Source of the DNA: Candidatus Melainabacteria bacterium
Lineage (GTDB): Bacteria; Cyanobacteriota; Vampirovibrionia; Gastranaerophilales; Gastranaerophilaceae
Assembly (NCBI GenBank): GCA_022009935.1
Contig: CP091731.1
Span: 434,001-498,000 of the forward strand
Length of the DNA stretch: 64,000 nt
Direction of reading: 5' to 3'
Part shown: in pieces, positions 53,345 to 63,444 of the stretch
Position numbering within the stretch: the stretch's first letter is position 1
Layout of the letters: every line of letters starts with the position of its first letter
Notes under the pieces: model-generated
What the model saw: the letters and a program-made list of their open reading frames with translations, nothing else
What the model was told of the DNA's origin: nothing
Database searches by the model: none
Translations under genes and position numbers: made by a program

Positions 53345-53686
53345 AAGCAGTGAGTAAGCCGGGTTCTGTTCTAGCTATCATCTGTCTAAATATTAAATTG
53401 CTTTAATATTTTAGCGGATTTTTGAAAATTTAGCGGCCGCTATATTTTTTCAAACCTTGCACTTGACCGGGGTTTACCTCAAAGATATCTTTTGATATTT
53501 TGAAATGAGCTTTTACCTCATCTTTGCACCATTTGCCTCGTTGAGAACACCCAACGGTGGGCTGTCTTTGTTTCTGTGGCACTTTCCTCACAATCGCTTG
53601 CACCTGACGTTATCAGGCGGTCTGCCCTTAAGTGCCCGGACTTTCCTCTAAAAAAGAAACTTTTCTAGCGATAGCTCTACTGCTTT
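53345..53686 (-). ncRNA. rnpB: RNase P RNA, bacterial class A
   Basis: The conserved 5' block GAGGAAAGTCCGGGC (53635-53649) and the 3' block ACAGAACCCGGCTTA (53355-53369) are present, as are the AGGAAAGTGCCACAG and GGTAAACCCC cores. The ends pair as AAAGCAGT and ACTGCTTT (stem P1), which fixes the boundaries. About 342 bases. It cleaves tRNA 5' leaders. An AGCGGCCGCT palindrome forms the tip of one variable stem. A repeat mosaic begins about 70 bases from its 5' side. Confidence 0.95.
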
Positions 53687-53756
53687 AATGTTATTATTAC
53701 ATATTTTTATATTTTTTGCAAAAGATGTCCTAGTTCAGCACATGCTATGTTTAAAA

Positions 53757-54672
53757 AAACATTACTTGAACTTCAACGCCATAATTAAACAAAAGTCAAT
53801 CCATGTTGGTGAAAGAAATCAAAAATTGAACGCACAAAGTCCGTCATATAAACCTAAAACAAAAAATGTTTCGTAAAAGCGATAATTGGACTTCAACGCT
53901 ATAATTAAACAAAAATCAATCCGCGTTGGTGAAAGAAATCAAAAATTGAACACGCGGTGTCTTGGATTACGTCGGGTTCTTTTTTTGATTTTCAAAATTC
54001 ATTTATACCAAATTATTTGGCTTAGCGCAATCCTTGCATTCCGTTTCGCCTTTTCAAGGCTACACTCCAGCGGATTGCTTCATGTTTACGGGCTCGCTCG
54101 CTAACGCTCGACTCCGCCCTACCAAAAATTTGGCTCCGTTTCACAATTTTTACAAAATTGCTCCACTCTCGTTCAGTTTTCGCTCCTGTGGAGTTTTCTT
54201 CGAAAACTCTTACGTCGCCTATTAACTGCTACAAACAAATCCAAAACTGAGCCGTTTTGGCTTTGTTTTACGCACGGCTTACGCATTTTTCCTCACAATC
54301 AGGCAAGCGGATTTCTGAACGGGCGTAGTCCGGGAGCGAACAGACCGTGCCGGCTTTTGCAAGGCACATAAGGCACGGCTCTGTGAGCTAGAAAGAAATC
54401 CAAGACGGTCAACGACGAATCCGCAGCCCGTCATATAAACCTAAAAAAAATGTTTCGTAAAAGTGATAATTGAACTTCAACGATATAAACAATCAAAAAG
54501 CCAATCCACGTTGGCGAATAAAGTCTAAAATTGAACGCGCGTTAGCCCGTCATATAAAACTAAAACAAAAAATGTTTCGTAAAAAGCGATAATTGGACTT
54601 CAACGCTATAACCAAACTAAAGTCAATCCACATTGGTGAAAGAAATCAAAATTGAACGCACAAAGTCCGTCA
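53757..54672 (+). repeat. Mosaic palindromic repeat array, copy R3
   Basis: Modules shared with R1, R2 and R4: GAACTTCAACGCTATAATTA and CAAAAATTGAACGC blocks (four copies, starting near 53765, 53884, 54467 and 54594), the CTTGGATTACGTCGGGTTC block, an AATTTT hairpin (TTTCACAATTTTTACAAAATTG), GAGTTTTC-TTC-GAAAACTC, CACGGCTTACGC and CCTCACAATCAGGCAAG. A long block at about 54318-54410 (ACGGGCGTAGTCCGGGAGCG to AAATCCAAGACGG) occurs inverted in R4. The right end provides the stop codon of the thioesterase gene. No credible gene inside. Confidence 0.9.
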
Positions 54673-55075
54673 TATAAAACTTTCTTTTAAAAATGCATCT
54701 TGAATTTCAGACGGAATTTGTTTAAGCAATTTTCCGTCTTTAATGGTAACAACTTTTGTAACAGCATTTAAAATTGTTTTATTGTCTTGATTTGTTATTG
54801 TATGCGAAAATTCAATGCCGATTTTTGAAATGTCTTTTAACTGTGTGGTAATAGTTAGAAAGTCATTTAATTTTTGCACTATACTTATATCGTATATTTA
54901 AATCAACAACTGGAAACAATATGCCGTTTTTTTCCAAATCCGGTAAATTGAGTCCCAGAGCTTCAATATAATCAACTCTTGCTCGTTCAAGCCATTTTAT
55001 ATAAGCTCCGTGCCAAACAACATTATAACAATCAGTATCACTATGATAGACTCTTACTTTAAAACTATTTATCAT
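54670..55075 (-). CDS. YbgC/FadM-type acyl-CoA thioesterase (hotdog fold)
   Basis: About 134 residues after a switch near 54870. The hotdog catalytic block is VRVYHSDTDCYNVVWHGAYI then KWLERARVDYIEALG, with the active-site aspartate in DTDCYNVV. It continues PVVDLNIRYKYSAKI, DISKIGIEFSHTITNQD and NAVTKVVTIKDGKL. The last codons (AGT TTT ATA TGA) are bases of the R3 repeat end, so the original C-terminus was probably replaced. It starts directly after the TPR gene stop (55078). Substrate unknown; often short or medium acyl-CoA. Confidence 0.85.
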
Positions 55076-55077
55076 AA

Positions 55078-56630
55078 TCAATTAAACAACTCATTCAGTC
55101 TATCGGTTATTTCCATAGGGTCCATTTCATTTGTGATGCTATTTATATCGTATGCAACCTGATATAATTTTGCAGCTTCGACATTGTCACCACTTAAAGC
55201 TATAGAACGTGCAAGGTTATAATGAGCAAGGGCATAGTTTGGATTGTAAGTGATTGCTTTTTGTGAATAATTCAATAGCATGTTGAACACGACCTAAATC
55301 ATCCAAATAAATTACACCAAGATTATTATAAGCAATATCGTATGTATAATCGTATTTTATAGCAAGTTCATATTCTTTAATAGCTTCTTCTGTATTTCCA
55401 ATGCCCCAATATAAAAACGCTATATTACAGTGGATTTTAGGGTTATGAGGCTGCAAATTCAAAGCCTGACGATACACAAGAAGAGCATTTTCATATTCAT
55501 TTTTTCATAAAAGATACTACCCAAATTGACATATATATCAATATCTTTAGGTGTTAAAAGATAAGCACTTTGATATGCCAAAACAGCGGCATCTTTATTG
55601 GCTCCAGATTCTTGCAATACATAACCAAGAGTTTGAGCAATAACGCTTGTCCAAAGCGGATTTGGGTTTAGAGTAATTGCATTTTCATACCGTGCAATGG
55701 CTCCTTGAACATCACCCTTTAAGTAAAGTATATTCCCCAAATTACTTTGGTACTCTGCAACGTGCGGTTGTATTTCAATAAGCTTTAAATATGTGATAAT
55801 GGCATTATCATAGTCACCAAGTTCTTCATACAAATGGCACAATTCCTGATGAGCACCAATATTCAAACTATCAAGCCATATTGCCATTTTATACTCGCAT
55901 ATTGCATCGTCTAGTTTTCCGACAATACGATATACATATCCAAGTAAGCAGTATAAAGTTGCAAACTTTGGAGATTTGTCAATGGCTTGACGATATAATT
56001 TTATTGCTTCGTTCACTTTTTTATTTTGAACTAAATATAAAGCTTGAAGTATTAAAGGCAAATACCTTACAAATGACAAAGTTTTGATGGCATTTTTTAT
56101 CCCATCCATATCAAAAGGCAAGGTCAAAAGAGTCAAAACGAATTCTTTTACTATTTTGATTTTTTCTTTCAATTCTCGGTGGGACATTATTTTTAAAATA
56201 TTAAATATCAAATAATGTGCACTTGATGATTGCAATTTGCCATATTTTACAGCTAATTTTGCCCAATCAAGTGCTTCATGAAAATTACTTTTCTTTAAGT
56301 ATATTTTAGATATCATCAAATATGCTTTAGCATACTTTGGCTTTTGCTCTAACACTTTGTTGAAATAGTGCAACGATTTTTCAAAATCGTCTTTGTAATA
56401 AAAAGCCAATGCAAGCTTATATAAAATTTGATAATTGTTTAAATTTGACTCCAACGCAAGCTGATATTCATCTATTGCTTCATCTATATACATTTTAGCT
56501 TGGGATAAATCCAAATGTTTTTCCAAATACAAATCACCTAAGTTGACATGTATTTCGTAGTTATTAGGATTTAAACTGAGTTCATCCTACAAAATTCAAT
56601 AGCTTCTTGAATACATCCTTGTTTTTTCAT
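55078..56630 (-). CDS. Large TPR protein
   Basis: About 515 residues of tandem tetratricopeptide repeats, for example ILYKLALAFYYKDDFEKSLH, AYLMISKIYLKKSNFHEALD, VNEAIKLYRQAIDKSPKFAT, YQSNLGNILYLKGDVQGAIA, IHCNIAFLYWGIGNTEEAIK and YALAHYNLARSIALSGDNVE. Frame switches near 56590, 55500 and 55260. The middle part (REL-KEKIKIVKEFVLTLL) departs from the repeat pattern. No signal peptide. It lies between the PilZ gene (upstream, 5 bases) and the thioesterase, in one leftward operon. A scaffold role is likely. Confidence 0.85.
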
Positions 56631-56635
56631 TTTAT

Positions 56636-57306
56636 TTATGGAATTTTTTTTTTTTTTGATTTTTTTCCATAGTGTGAATATTTTTCATTATTTATCCCAC
56701 ATTTCACAAACTTCAAGTTCAAGACACTTTTTATTATTTTATTTCTGTCTGAATCTTTTATATTTTCATAAAAGAACAAATATTCCTGCTCCTTGAAATG
56801 AGCTTTCTTTTCTATTCTACCTTCAATAACAACAGATGGCAAGAAGTTATCTAAAGTTAAACTGATTTTATACTCATCATCTTGATTTAACGGTTTACTT
56901 GTAATAAATTTTAAAGCTTCACCGCCCAGGTCTTTTGTTGTTATATTAAATGACTCATTTGTTTTAGGGTCAATTAAAATAGCTTGGCTTATCCAATTTG
57001 CACGAATGTATTTTTTCTTCGTTGTATATTTTTATAATCATTTGGAAAATCGATAATCAATTTTTCCTTTAACGGATTTAGGACTATTGAATCAAAAGCA
57101 CGAATACCATTTGAGGTATATATATACACTAAAATAGTGGTACCTTCATTTAAATATTCACAAGCTTCTTCATAATTTTCTTTTGGTGTTGACAATTCCA
57201 ATCTATCATATTCTATATTTGAGATTTTTGATACGATTGATGAAACTTTTCCTTCACTATTCAAATATTCGACTTTTACTTCATTACCAATTTTTAATGC
57301 TTTCAT
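56636..57306 (-). CDS. PilZ-domain c-di-GMP receptor with YcgR-like N-terminal domain
   Basis: About 223 residues after switches near 57010 and 56845. The N-terminal part (MKALKIGNEVKVEYLNSEGK, YIYTSNGIRAFDSIVLN) resembles the flagellar-brake/YcgR-N fold. The PilZ part shows RRKYIRANW (RxxxR) and DLGGEALKF (D-x-G-x2-A in place of D/N-x-S-x2-G), then a Lys-rich tail at a T13 run (56641-56653). It would bind c-di-GMP and act on motility or surface structures. Fits with the pilus and HD-GYP genes elsewhere in the window. Confidence 0.75.
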
Positions 57307-57318
57307 TTTTAGCCCCCT

Positions 57319-58576
57319 TTAACTTTTTTTACAATTTTGTTCATCAACTTGTGACAAATATTCTTTTTGTGCTAAAACAGTTAATACAAATTTGTCATTA
57401 AAATATTTATCGGCAACTTTTTTAATATCTTGAATTTTTACATTTTTATTTTTTCAATGAATTTTTCTTCATAATCATACCCAAGATCATTTATTTCAAA
57501 GCCGCTATACATAGAACTTTCAAGTATATTTGTTTCATAATAAAAATTTCTTTTACCAAGTATATTATTTTTAGTATTTTCCAATTCTTCTTCTGTTATA
57601 TCTGTTTTCTTTATCCTGTCAATTTCAAATAAAAACCTTCAATTGAAGTTTTTATATTGTTTGGATGTGTTGCTATATAAACATTTATATTTGCTGATTT
57701 GTTGTAAACTTCATAAGTGCTTCTCACGACGTAAGCCAATCCTTTTTTATCCACGCAATTCCAAAAACAAACGAGAAGATAATCCACAAGCACCAAGAAG
57801 TGTGTTCATAACAAGAATTGGAGCATAATCCTGACTTTGATAACTTTCACATAAATATCCCAAAATTATTTGAGCTTGAGCAACGTCTTCTTTTTCAATC
57901 TTTATGATTTTTTCTTCGTTTAAAGAAACTTCCTCAATTTTTGACTCAACCTCTTGATTTTTAAGATAATTAAATTTATCATTAATTGTTTTTAAAATGT
58001 TCTCATTATTAAAATCCCCAACAACCGACATAACTTTTTGGGAATTATTTATGATATTATTATATGCATCTAAAATATCTGACTTCTGTATTTTATCAAG
58101 GTCTTCCAAGGTTTTTGTCATTGTATTTCCATAATGATGATTTTTGTATAAATTCCGATAAAAGGCATCGTAAGCAACGCTTCTTGGTGAATCCAAGCGT
58201 GCTTCGATTTCTCCTTTAAGCTTTATTTTTCTTTTTCCAATTCTTCAAATGTTGAATTTTCAATTATTTCGCTTAATATATCCAAAGCTAATTCAAAATC
58301 GTCGTTCAAGCAAAAGATTTTAAATTGTAAGCTGTCAGCTTTTAAATTTGAATAGCACTCAATAGCATTTTCTTCAAGAATGTTTGCCAACTCACTTGAA
58401 GAATATTTTTACTCCCTTGAAAAAAAGTCTGTTTAAAAGCGAGTATAAACCGCTATATTTTTTCCTGTTCGTTAATTTTTAAATACAAAGTAAAAAGCTA
58501 TTCTGGGTGTTTTTTTATTAATCTTTGTTATTAAGTTTATACCATTATTTAATTTTATTTTATGCAATGAACACAT
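57319..58576 (-). CDS. M16 peptidase-family protein without zinc motif (partner subunit)
   Basis: About 420 residues after many switches. It starts MCSLHKIKLNNGINLITKIN. Where the catalytic subunit has HxxEH, this one reads SGLYSLLNRLFFKGV, so it cannot bind the zinc. The second half has LDSPRSVAYDAFYRNLYKNH, HYGNTMTKTLEDLDKIQKSD, KVMSVVGDFNNENILKTIND, YLCESYQSQDYAPILVMNTL and KKGLAYVVRSTYEVYNKSAN, which is the regular M16 C-domain. Encoded directly behind the active member, as in two-subunit bacterial M16 and mitochondrial processing peptidases. Confidence 0.75.
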
Positions 58577-58579
58577 TAT

Positions 58580-59936
58580 TTAATTATCCTTTTCATTTTT
58601 TATTGGGTAGCAAAATAAAACAGTTACAAAATCTAAGTTTATATACTCTCTTGAAATTTGAAGCAAATCGTCAATTGTCATTTTATCAACAATTTTCAAA
58701 TAGTCTTCAATCGGCTTTATATCATTTAATTTAGTCATATAATCGCCAATTGTTTCAGAGATTGAAGAAACAGTTTCAGCTTCACAAGCAAAAAGAAGAG
58801 AGAATTTTTTTCTTGGCTTTATTAAACTCTCTTTCATTTATTTTTTCGTTTAACTTGTTTATTTCTTCGTCAATAAGTTTTAAGGCAATATCTTTTTTTT
58901 CAGGTTTAAAATTAGCCTGAACAAAGAAATTGCTTCCGTCTTTAAATTGATAGTTACAACTTGAAACCATATTAAAAACAGACTCAGATGCTTTTTCAAT
59001 CAAATTTTGGTTAAGCCTTGAACTTACACCTTCGCCTAAAATAATACTTATCATATCAAGTGCAATGATTTCTTTTTGCTTCACAAGCTTGAGGGTACCC
59101 TAAAATCCATACATCATAAAACCGGTGTTGACATTGGCATTTTGTTCAAAAACTTGCGTTTTTTTCCTTTTTGTCAATTTCATAAACAGGCTGCTCAACT
59201 GCATTTTCTCGCCCTTTTAAAATCAAATTCTTTTCAAAAGCAAATTTAAAATTTCATTTTCATCAAAATCTCCAACAGCAATTGTTGTAATATTTTTGGG
59301 TGTATAAAATTTTAAATAATAATCCATAACCTCTTTTTTGAGGAATAGAAGCTATAATTTGACGCTTGCCAATGACATCACGTCTGTACGGATGTTTTGT
59401 ATACATATTTTGATTGCATTGATTGTAAACTTTTGTCCAAGGATTATCCTCGCACATTCCTATTTCTTCAATAACAACAGAGCGTTCTCGTTTGACTTCG
59501 GGGGTTTCTTTGTCAAAGTCAAAAGGAATTCCAAGCTCATCTTCAGGGAATATAGGGTTTATCATCATATCCGCATGAAGTTTTATAGCAAGTTTAAAAT
59601 CCTCACCATTTTTTCCATATGGCAAAGTTACATAGTAAAAAGTGTAGTCTTTCCAAGTTGCAGCATTGACAATAGCACCTTTGCTTCAAGCGTTTTATCA
59701 AAATATCCGGCTTTATAAGTTTTAGTTCCCTTAAACATAACATGCTCAACAAAATGCGAAATTCCGTTGATTTCATCATTTTCATTTATCGAGCCTGTTT
59801 TCACCCAACTTGAAATGTTGCACAAACCGCCGCTTTTATATCCTAAAACAATTTTATGTCCATTTTCTCGTTCAATAACTTTTAGAGGCTTTTCTAAATA
59901 TGGATAATTCACTTCCTCTATTTTTAATTTTTCCAA
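58580..59936 (-). CDS. M16 (insulinase/pitrilysin) zinc metallopeptidase, catalytic subunit
   Basis: About 450 residues. The zinc-binding HxxEH is in ISHFVEHVMFKGTKTYKAG (about residue 60). Then come AIVNAATWKDYTFYYVTLPY, KLAIKLHADMMINPIFPED, VKRERSVVIEEIGMCEDNPW and NITTIAVGDFDENE. The C-half has IIALDMISIILGEGVSSRLN and DGSNFFVQANFKPEKKDIAL. Frame switches near 59690, 59330, 59260, 59170, 59095 and 58810. No signal peptide, so probably cytoplasmic. ATG 59936. It is followed three bases later by the motif-less partner. Confidence 0.88.
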
Positions 59937-60047
59937 TCTCTATTCCTCAAAAATAATATACAACTTATTACATTTTACCAATTTTTTTCTATTTTGCATA
60001 ATTTTTAGTAAAAATCATACAATAGTTTTAACGCAACTTGTGAAAAC

Positions 60048-60530
60048 TCAATTTTTTGAATATTTTCGTATAAGATTGTTCACAAATTCATTATTGTTAG
60101 TATAAGGATTTTTTTCAAACATATTGTATTGTTTCACAACATGCTTTTTCTCTTGTGGCAACACACATATAAACAAGTCCCAATTCTTTCGTTTTAGTAT
60201 CACCGTTTGATCCTAAAATCCCTGTTACACTTAACGCTATATCAATTTGAGGTTATTTTTCAAAACACCTTGCGCCATTTCAACAGCACACTTTTCACTG
60301 ACTGCACCAAGGTTTTCCAATGTTTCGCTTGAAACACCCAAAAATTTTACTTTAGCATCATTTGCATAGGTAACAAAATTTATCTCAACATAGTTTGAAC
60401 TTCCTGAAATATCTGTCAGACGACTTGAAGCAAGACCGCCTGTGCAAGATTCCGCTGTTGCTACTTTGAGCTTTTTTTCTTTTTAAAATCTTACCAATTT
60501 CAAACTCAATATTGTTAAAATAATAAGTCC
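60048..60530 (-). CDS. pncC: CinA C-terminal-type nicotinamide-nucleotide amidase
   Basis: About 160 residues. The enzyme deamidates NMN in pyridine-nucleotide recycling. After a switch near 60485 the catalytic region is LKVATAESCTGGLASSRLTD, then GSSNYVEINFVTYANDAKVK, FLGVSSETLENLGAVSEKCA, VEMAQGVLKNN and, after a switch near 60255, DIALSVTGILGSNGDTKTKE. The end is NEFVNNLIRKYSKN. The serine and tyrosine of the family site are present. No ATG is in frame near NIEFEIGKILK, so the start is uncertain (about 60530). Confidence 0.85.
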
Positions 60531-60579
60531 AAGTATTTTTAAATAATTTAAAATAATATCTAACACTTAAAATTCTTTC

Positions 60580-61282
60580 TTAATTTGTAGGTACATCAAT
60601 TGGATTGGTTAAAAGCACATCAATAGTTGAATTTTTAGTCAAATTAACATTTTTTCCTTTTTAAACAAATCAGCAACACTATCACCAAGTAAATATCCAA
60701 AAGCACCAATTCCGCCACCAACCCAAGCAACCGGACAAGTTACAATTTTGCCATAGCCGTTTAACCATTCACCTGATTCAAAGCCCCATTCGTTTGTTGT
60801 TTTCAAAATTTCACCACTTGACTTACAATTGCGTTTAAATTCACTAAAGTAGTTTCCACCACCATCAATACCACCATCTATTGTTAAATTGGCAAGGTTA
60901 AACAAACTGCCTTTAAACGGCAATTGTCGGCCGTTTGGTGTAACGATGTGGTCAAATTTCAAATATAAAACAGCTGATTTTGAAGGTCTTTTTCTTTTGT
61001 TTTATATCTGCAATTGTTCCTCTAATAAGTGTGCCTTTGGGCAAAATCAACACTTTTCCTTCTTTTAAATCATTTTTTAAGACTGCTTGAAAAGCATCAC
61101 CGATTAAAATATTGTCCGTATTAATTTGATTAACAAGTTGCAAATTTAAACAAGTGCCCACATCAAGCCGTTTTGACTCGATATTGGCATCAAAGGATTT
61201 ATTTATGTTTGCATAAGTAGCGTTTGCAAACACAAAAACAAACGCAAACAATGCAAGTATTTTTTTTTATTTTTAACATCAT
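60580..61282 (-). CDS. Secreted beta-rich protein of unknown function
   Basis: About 233 residues after switches near 61268, 60960 and 60660. A signal peptide (MMLKIKK, then ILALFAFVFVFANATYA) is followed by KRLDVGTCLNLQLVNQINTD, DAFQAVLKNDLKEGKVLILP and KGTLIRGTIADIKQKKK, a strand pattern like the TrbI/VirB10 barrel (LPKGTxIxGxI). It continues KFDHIVTPNGRQLPFKGSLF, GGIDGGGNYFSEFKRNC and the Gly-rich VAWVGGGIGAFGYLLGDSVA. Periplasmic or outer-membrane location likely; function unknown. Confidence 0.6.
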
Positions 61283-61300
61283 TTTCTCTCCTCAATCGTT

Positions 61301-62128
61301 TTATAAATCTTTTACTGATATTTTACCAAATTTTGCCGATAGATCATCAATATGGTGAATAAAATACAACATAGGCTCTAAATTTTTTTCATTTAAATCA
61401 ATAATAGCTCCCCATTCAATCTTTGAATGATGTGCTGCTATCATTTTGGCAATATTAGTAAACCCCATTGTCATACAATTTGAATACCCCCACTGAGTGT
61501 GAGTTCGCCAATTTTCACGAAAATCTTCATCATAATCAATGAGTCCTGTTTCGACGTCGATTTTGTATTCAAAAATTTTCCCAAAATCGTGAAGTATACA
61601 AGCTCCAAAAATGTCATCATCACTAATTTTGTATATCATTTTTTCTTTTATTATTTGTGAAAACTCAAGGCATTCAACAATATGTTGTATTAAACCGCCT
61701 ATATAGTTGTGATGGTGCATCTTGGCTGCAGGTGCTATTTTCAATTCTTTTTCATAAGTTTTTAATAAATTTAAAATGTAATTTTTCAAATCCTGATTTT
61801 TAATCTCGTTTGCACACTTTACGATTTTTTTAAAATGCTCTTCCCGAACAGGTTCTGACAACCCCATTTTGGCTTCATAAATCAGTTTTAAATTGGTAAC
61901 ATTACAATTATTAAATTTCTCATTATATGTTCCACTTATTATTTTTAAAATATTTCCGCAACGAAACAACTTTGCATCAAGTCTATTTAAAGCTTCTTCC
62001 CACAACACACAGTTCAAAACAGACTCATCTTCAAGGTTTTTCAATTGAAGTTTTCCCATTTTGGTACCGGCTTTGGTATCACCAACTGCATAAACAATAA
62101 CTTCATATTCAGCTTGCAAATCTAGCAT
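61301..62128 (-). CDS. OB-fold plus HD-domain 3'-5' exoribonuclease, YhaM-like
   Basis: Intact, 275 residues. The N-terminal OB-fold binds nucleic acid (YAVGDTKAGTKMGKLQLKNL). The HD domain has HHHNYIGGLIQHIVECLEFS, the metal pair in FGACILHDFGKIFEYKID, and MIAAHHSKIEWGAII. YhaM-type enzymes trim RNA (and some DNA) from the 3' end. It may be co-transcribed with the secreted-protein gene 19 bases downstream. The length is a little under that of YhaM (about 314), with a shorter C-terminus. Confidence 0.88.
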   Translation of the reverse strand: MLDLQAEYEVIVYAVGDTKAGTKMGKLQLKNLEDESVLNCVLWEEALNRLDAKLFRCGNILKIISGTYNEKFNNCNVTNLKLIYEAKMGLSEPVREEHFKKIVKCANEIKNQDLKNYILNLLKTYEKELKIAPAAKMHHHNYIGGLIQHIVECLEFSQIIKEKMIYKISDDDIFGACILHDFGKIFEYKIDVETGLIDYDEDFRENWRTHTQWGYSNCMTMGFTNIAKMIAAHHSKIEWGAIIDLNEKNLEPMLYFIHHIDDLSAKFGKISVKDL

Positions 62129-62474
62129 AAATCACCCCAAATACTTACTCTATTTTTAATTTTAGTTTAAAAAATGAGAATTGTAAACTAATTTACTAAA
62201 ATTGAATATTTTACATTTTTTCAAGTTTTTTTATTTTTTTATTTTTCAACTTTTAGCAATATCAAAATAATATCCTTACTTTACAAATAACTCTGTTTAA
62301 AAAATGAAGCACATTTTTCTTATGACGAATTGCCGTGAAACATGGTAGTAACCAGAACTTATTAATAGTATATTATTATCAAAATCTACTTAACCTTTTT
62401 TTGCAGAAAATATTATTTTCACAGGTGAATGCACAGAAAAAAAAGGGGGGGACGACATATTTAATGTTCAACTT
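62129..62474. other. Intergenic region, AT-rich
   Basis: No gene or clear signal. T runs (62219-62250) and a run of As followed by G7 (62438-62452) mark it. It lies upstream of the exonuclease and downstream of the EamA transporter. Confidence 0.5.
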
Positions 62475-63371
62475 TCAATTTAAACATTTCTTATCTTTTT
62501 TGATAACAATCAATGAAACACCAATAAGTATCAAAATGACGCCAAATATAATTCTTAAAGTCAAATTTTCATGAAAAACAGTAACACCTATAAACAAAGC
62601 GGTTAAAGGCTCAAGCGAACCAAGAAGCGCTGTTTTTGTTGACCCAATTAATTTGACGGACAAAGTTATTGTTTTCAAGTGATATAATCGTCGGTATTAT
62701 TGCAAGTCCGCAAGCATATAGCCACAAGGACGGTTTAGGGCAACATTTGAAGTTCTGTACAAAAGGTAAGATTATAAATATAAACTGTTAAGCCAAATAG
62801 CATTACATAAAAAGATAATATATTGGGTTTAATAGTTTTTAAAGTTTTTTTTTTTTTTTTTTACACCAATAAGGTATAAAGCATAGAATAAAGAGGCGAA
62901 CATAACAATTATAACTCCTTTGATATTTAAACTTGCCCCAGTTGAGTTTTTATATAGAAAACATATTCCGCAAGATGTCAACAAAAGTGAAATTATTATA
63001 TTTTTATCAGTTTTTTCTTTAAAAAACAATGCCATAATTACTGCAACAAAACAGGGTATACAAAAAGCAAGGTGCAGGCAATTCCGGCTTCTATATAATT
63101 GAAGGCTTCAAAAAGTAAAAGTGACGAAAGTGAAAAAAACAATCCTATAATAAACAAAGGTAAAATTGCTTTTTTAGGTATAGTAAAAGATTGTTTTTTA
63201 ATAAGCTTAAGCCACAAACCATAAATTAAAAGAGCAAGACCATATCGATAAAATAACACGGAATTAACCCTCATTCCATTTGCATACAAAGGCAATGCAA
63301 ACAATGGGTTTGTACCGTAGCTTATTGCTGCAATTGAGCCATAAATCAACCCTAAACTTCGTCTTTTTCAT
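62475..63371 (-). CDS. EamA-family (DMT) metabolite exporter
   Basis: About 298 residues with two EamA units and roughly ten membrane spans: GSIAAISYGTNPLFALPLYA, LPLFIIGLFFSLSSLLLFEA, IIISLLLTSCGICFLYK, IVMFASLFYALYLIGV, WLYACGLAIIPTIIS, LLGSLEPLTALFIGVTVFHE and IIFGVILILIGVSLIVIKK. Frame switches near 63345, 63050, 62850, 62745 and 62665. A pure T18 run (62845-62862) lies in the loop between the units, where the correct length cannot be known. Substrate not predictable. ATG 63371. Confidence 0.85.
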
Positions 63372-63444
63372 AATATGGTTTATATCAAATAAAAATTAAT
63401 GAGTCAAGTTATGATTGTTATATATTTAAATTTTTAACAATATT

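Noticed and set aside
53688..54225. Short open frames in R3, one similar to those in R2 (endings like KTKTKNVS)
   Set aside because: The similarity is due to the shared DNA repeat, not protein conservation; copies differ by frame-breaking changes.
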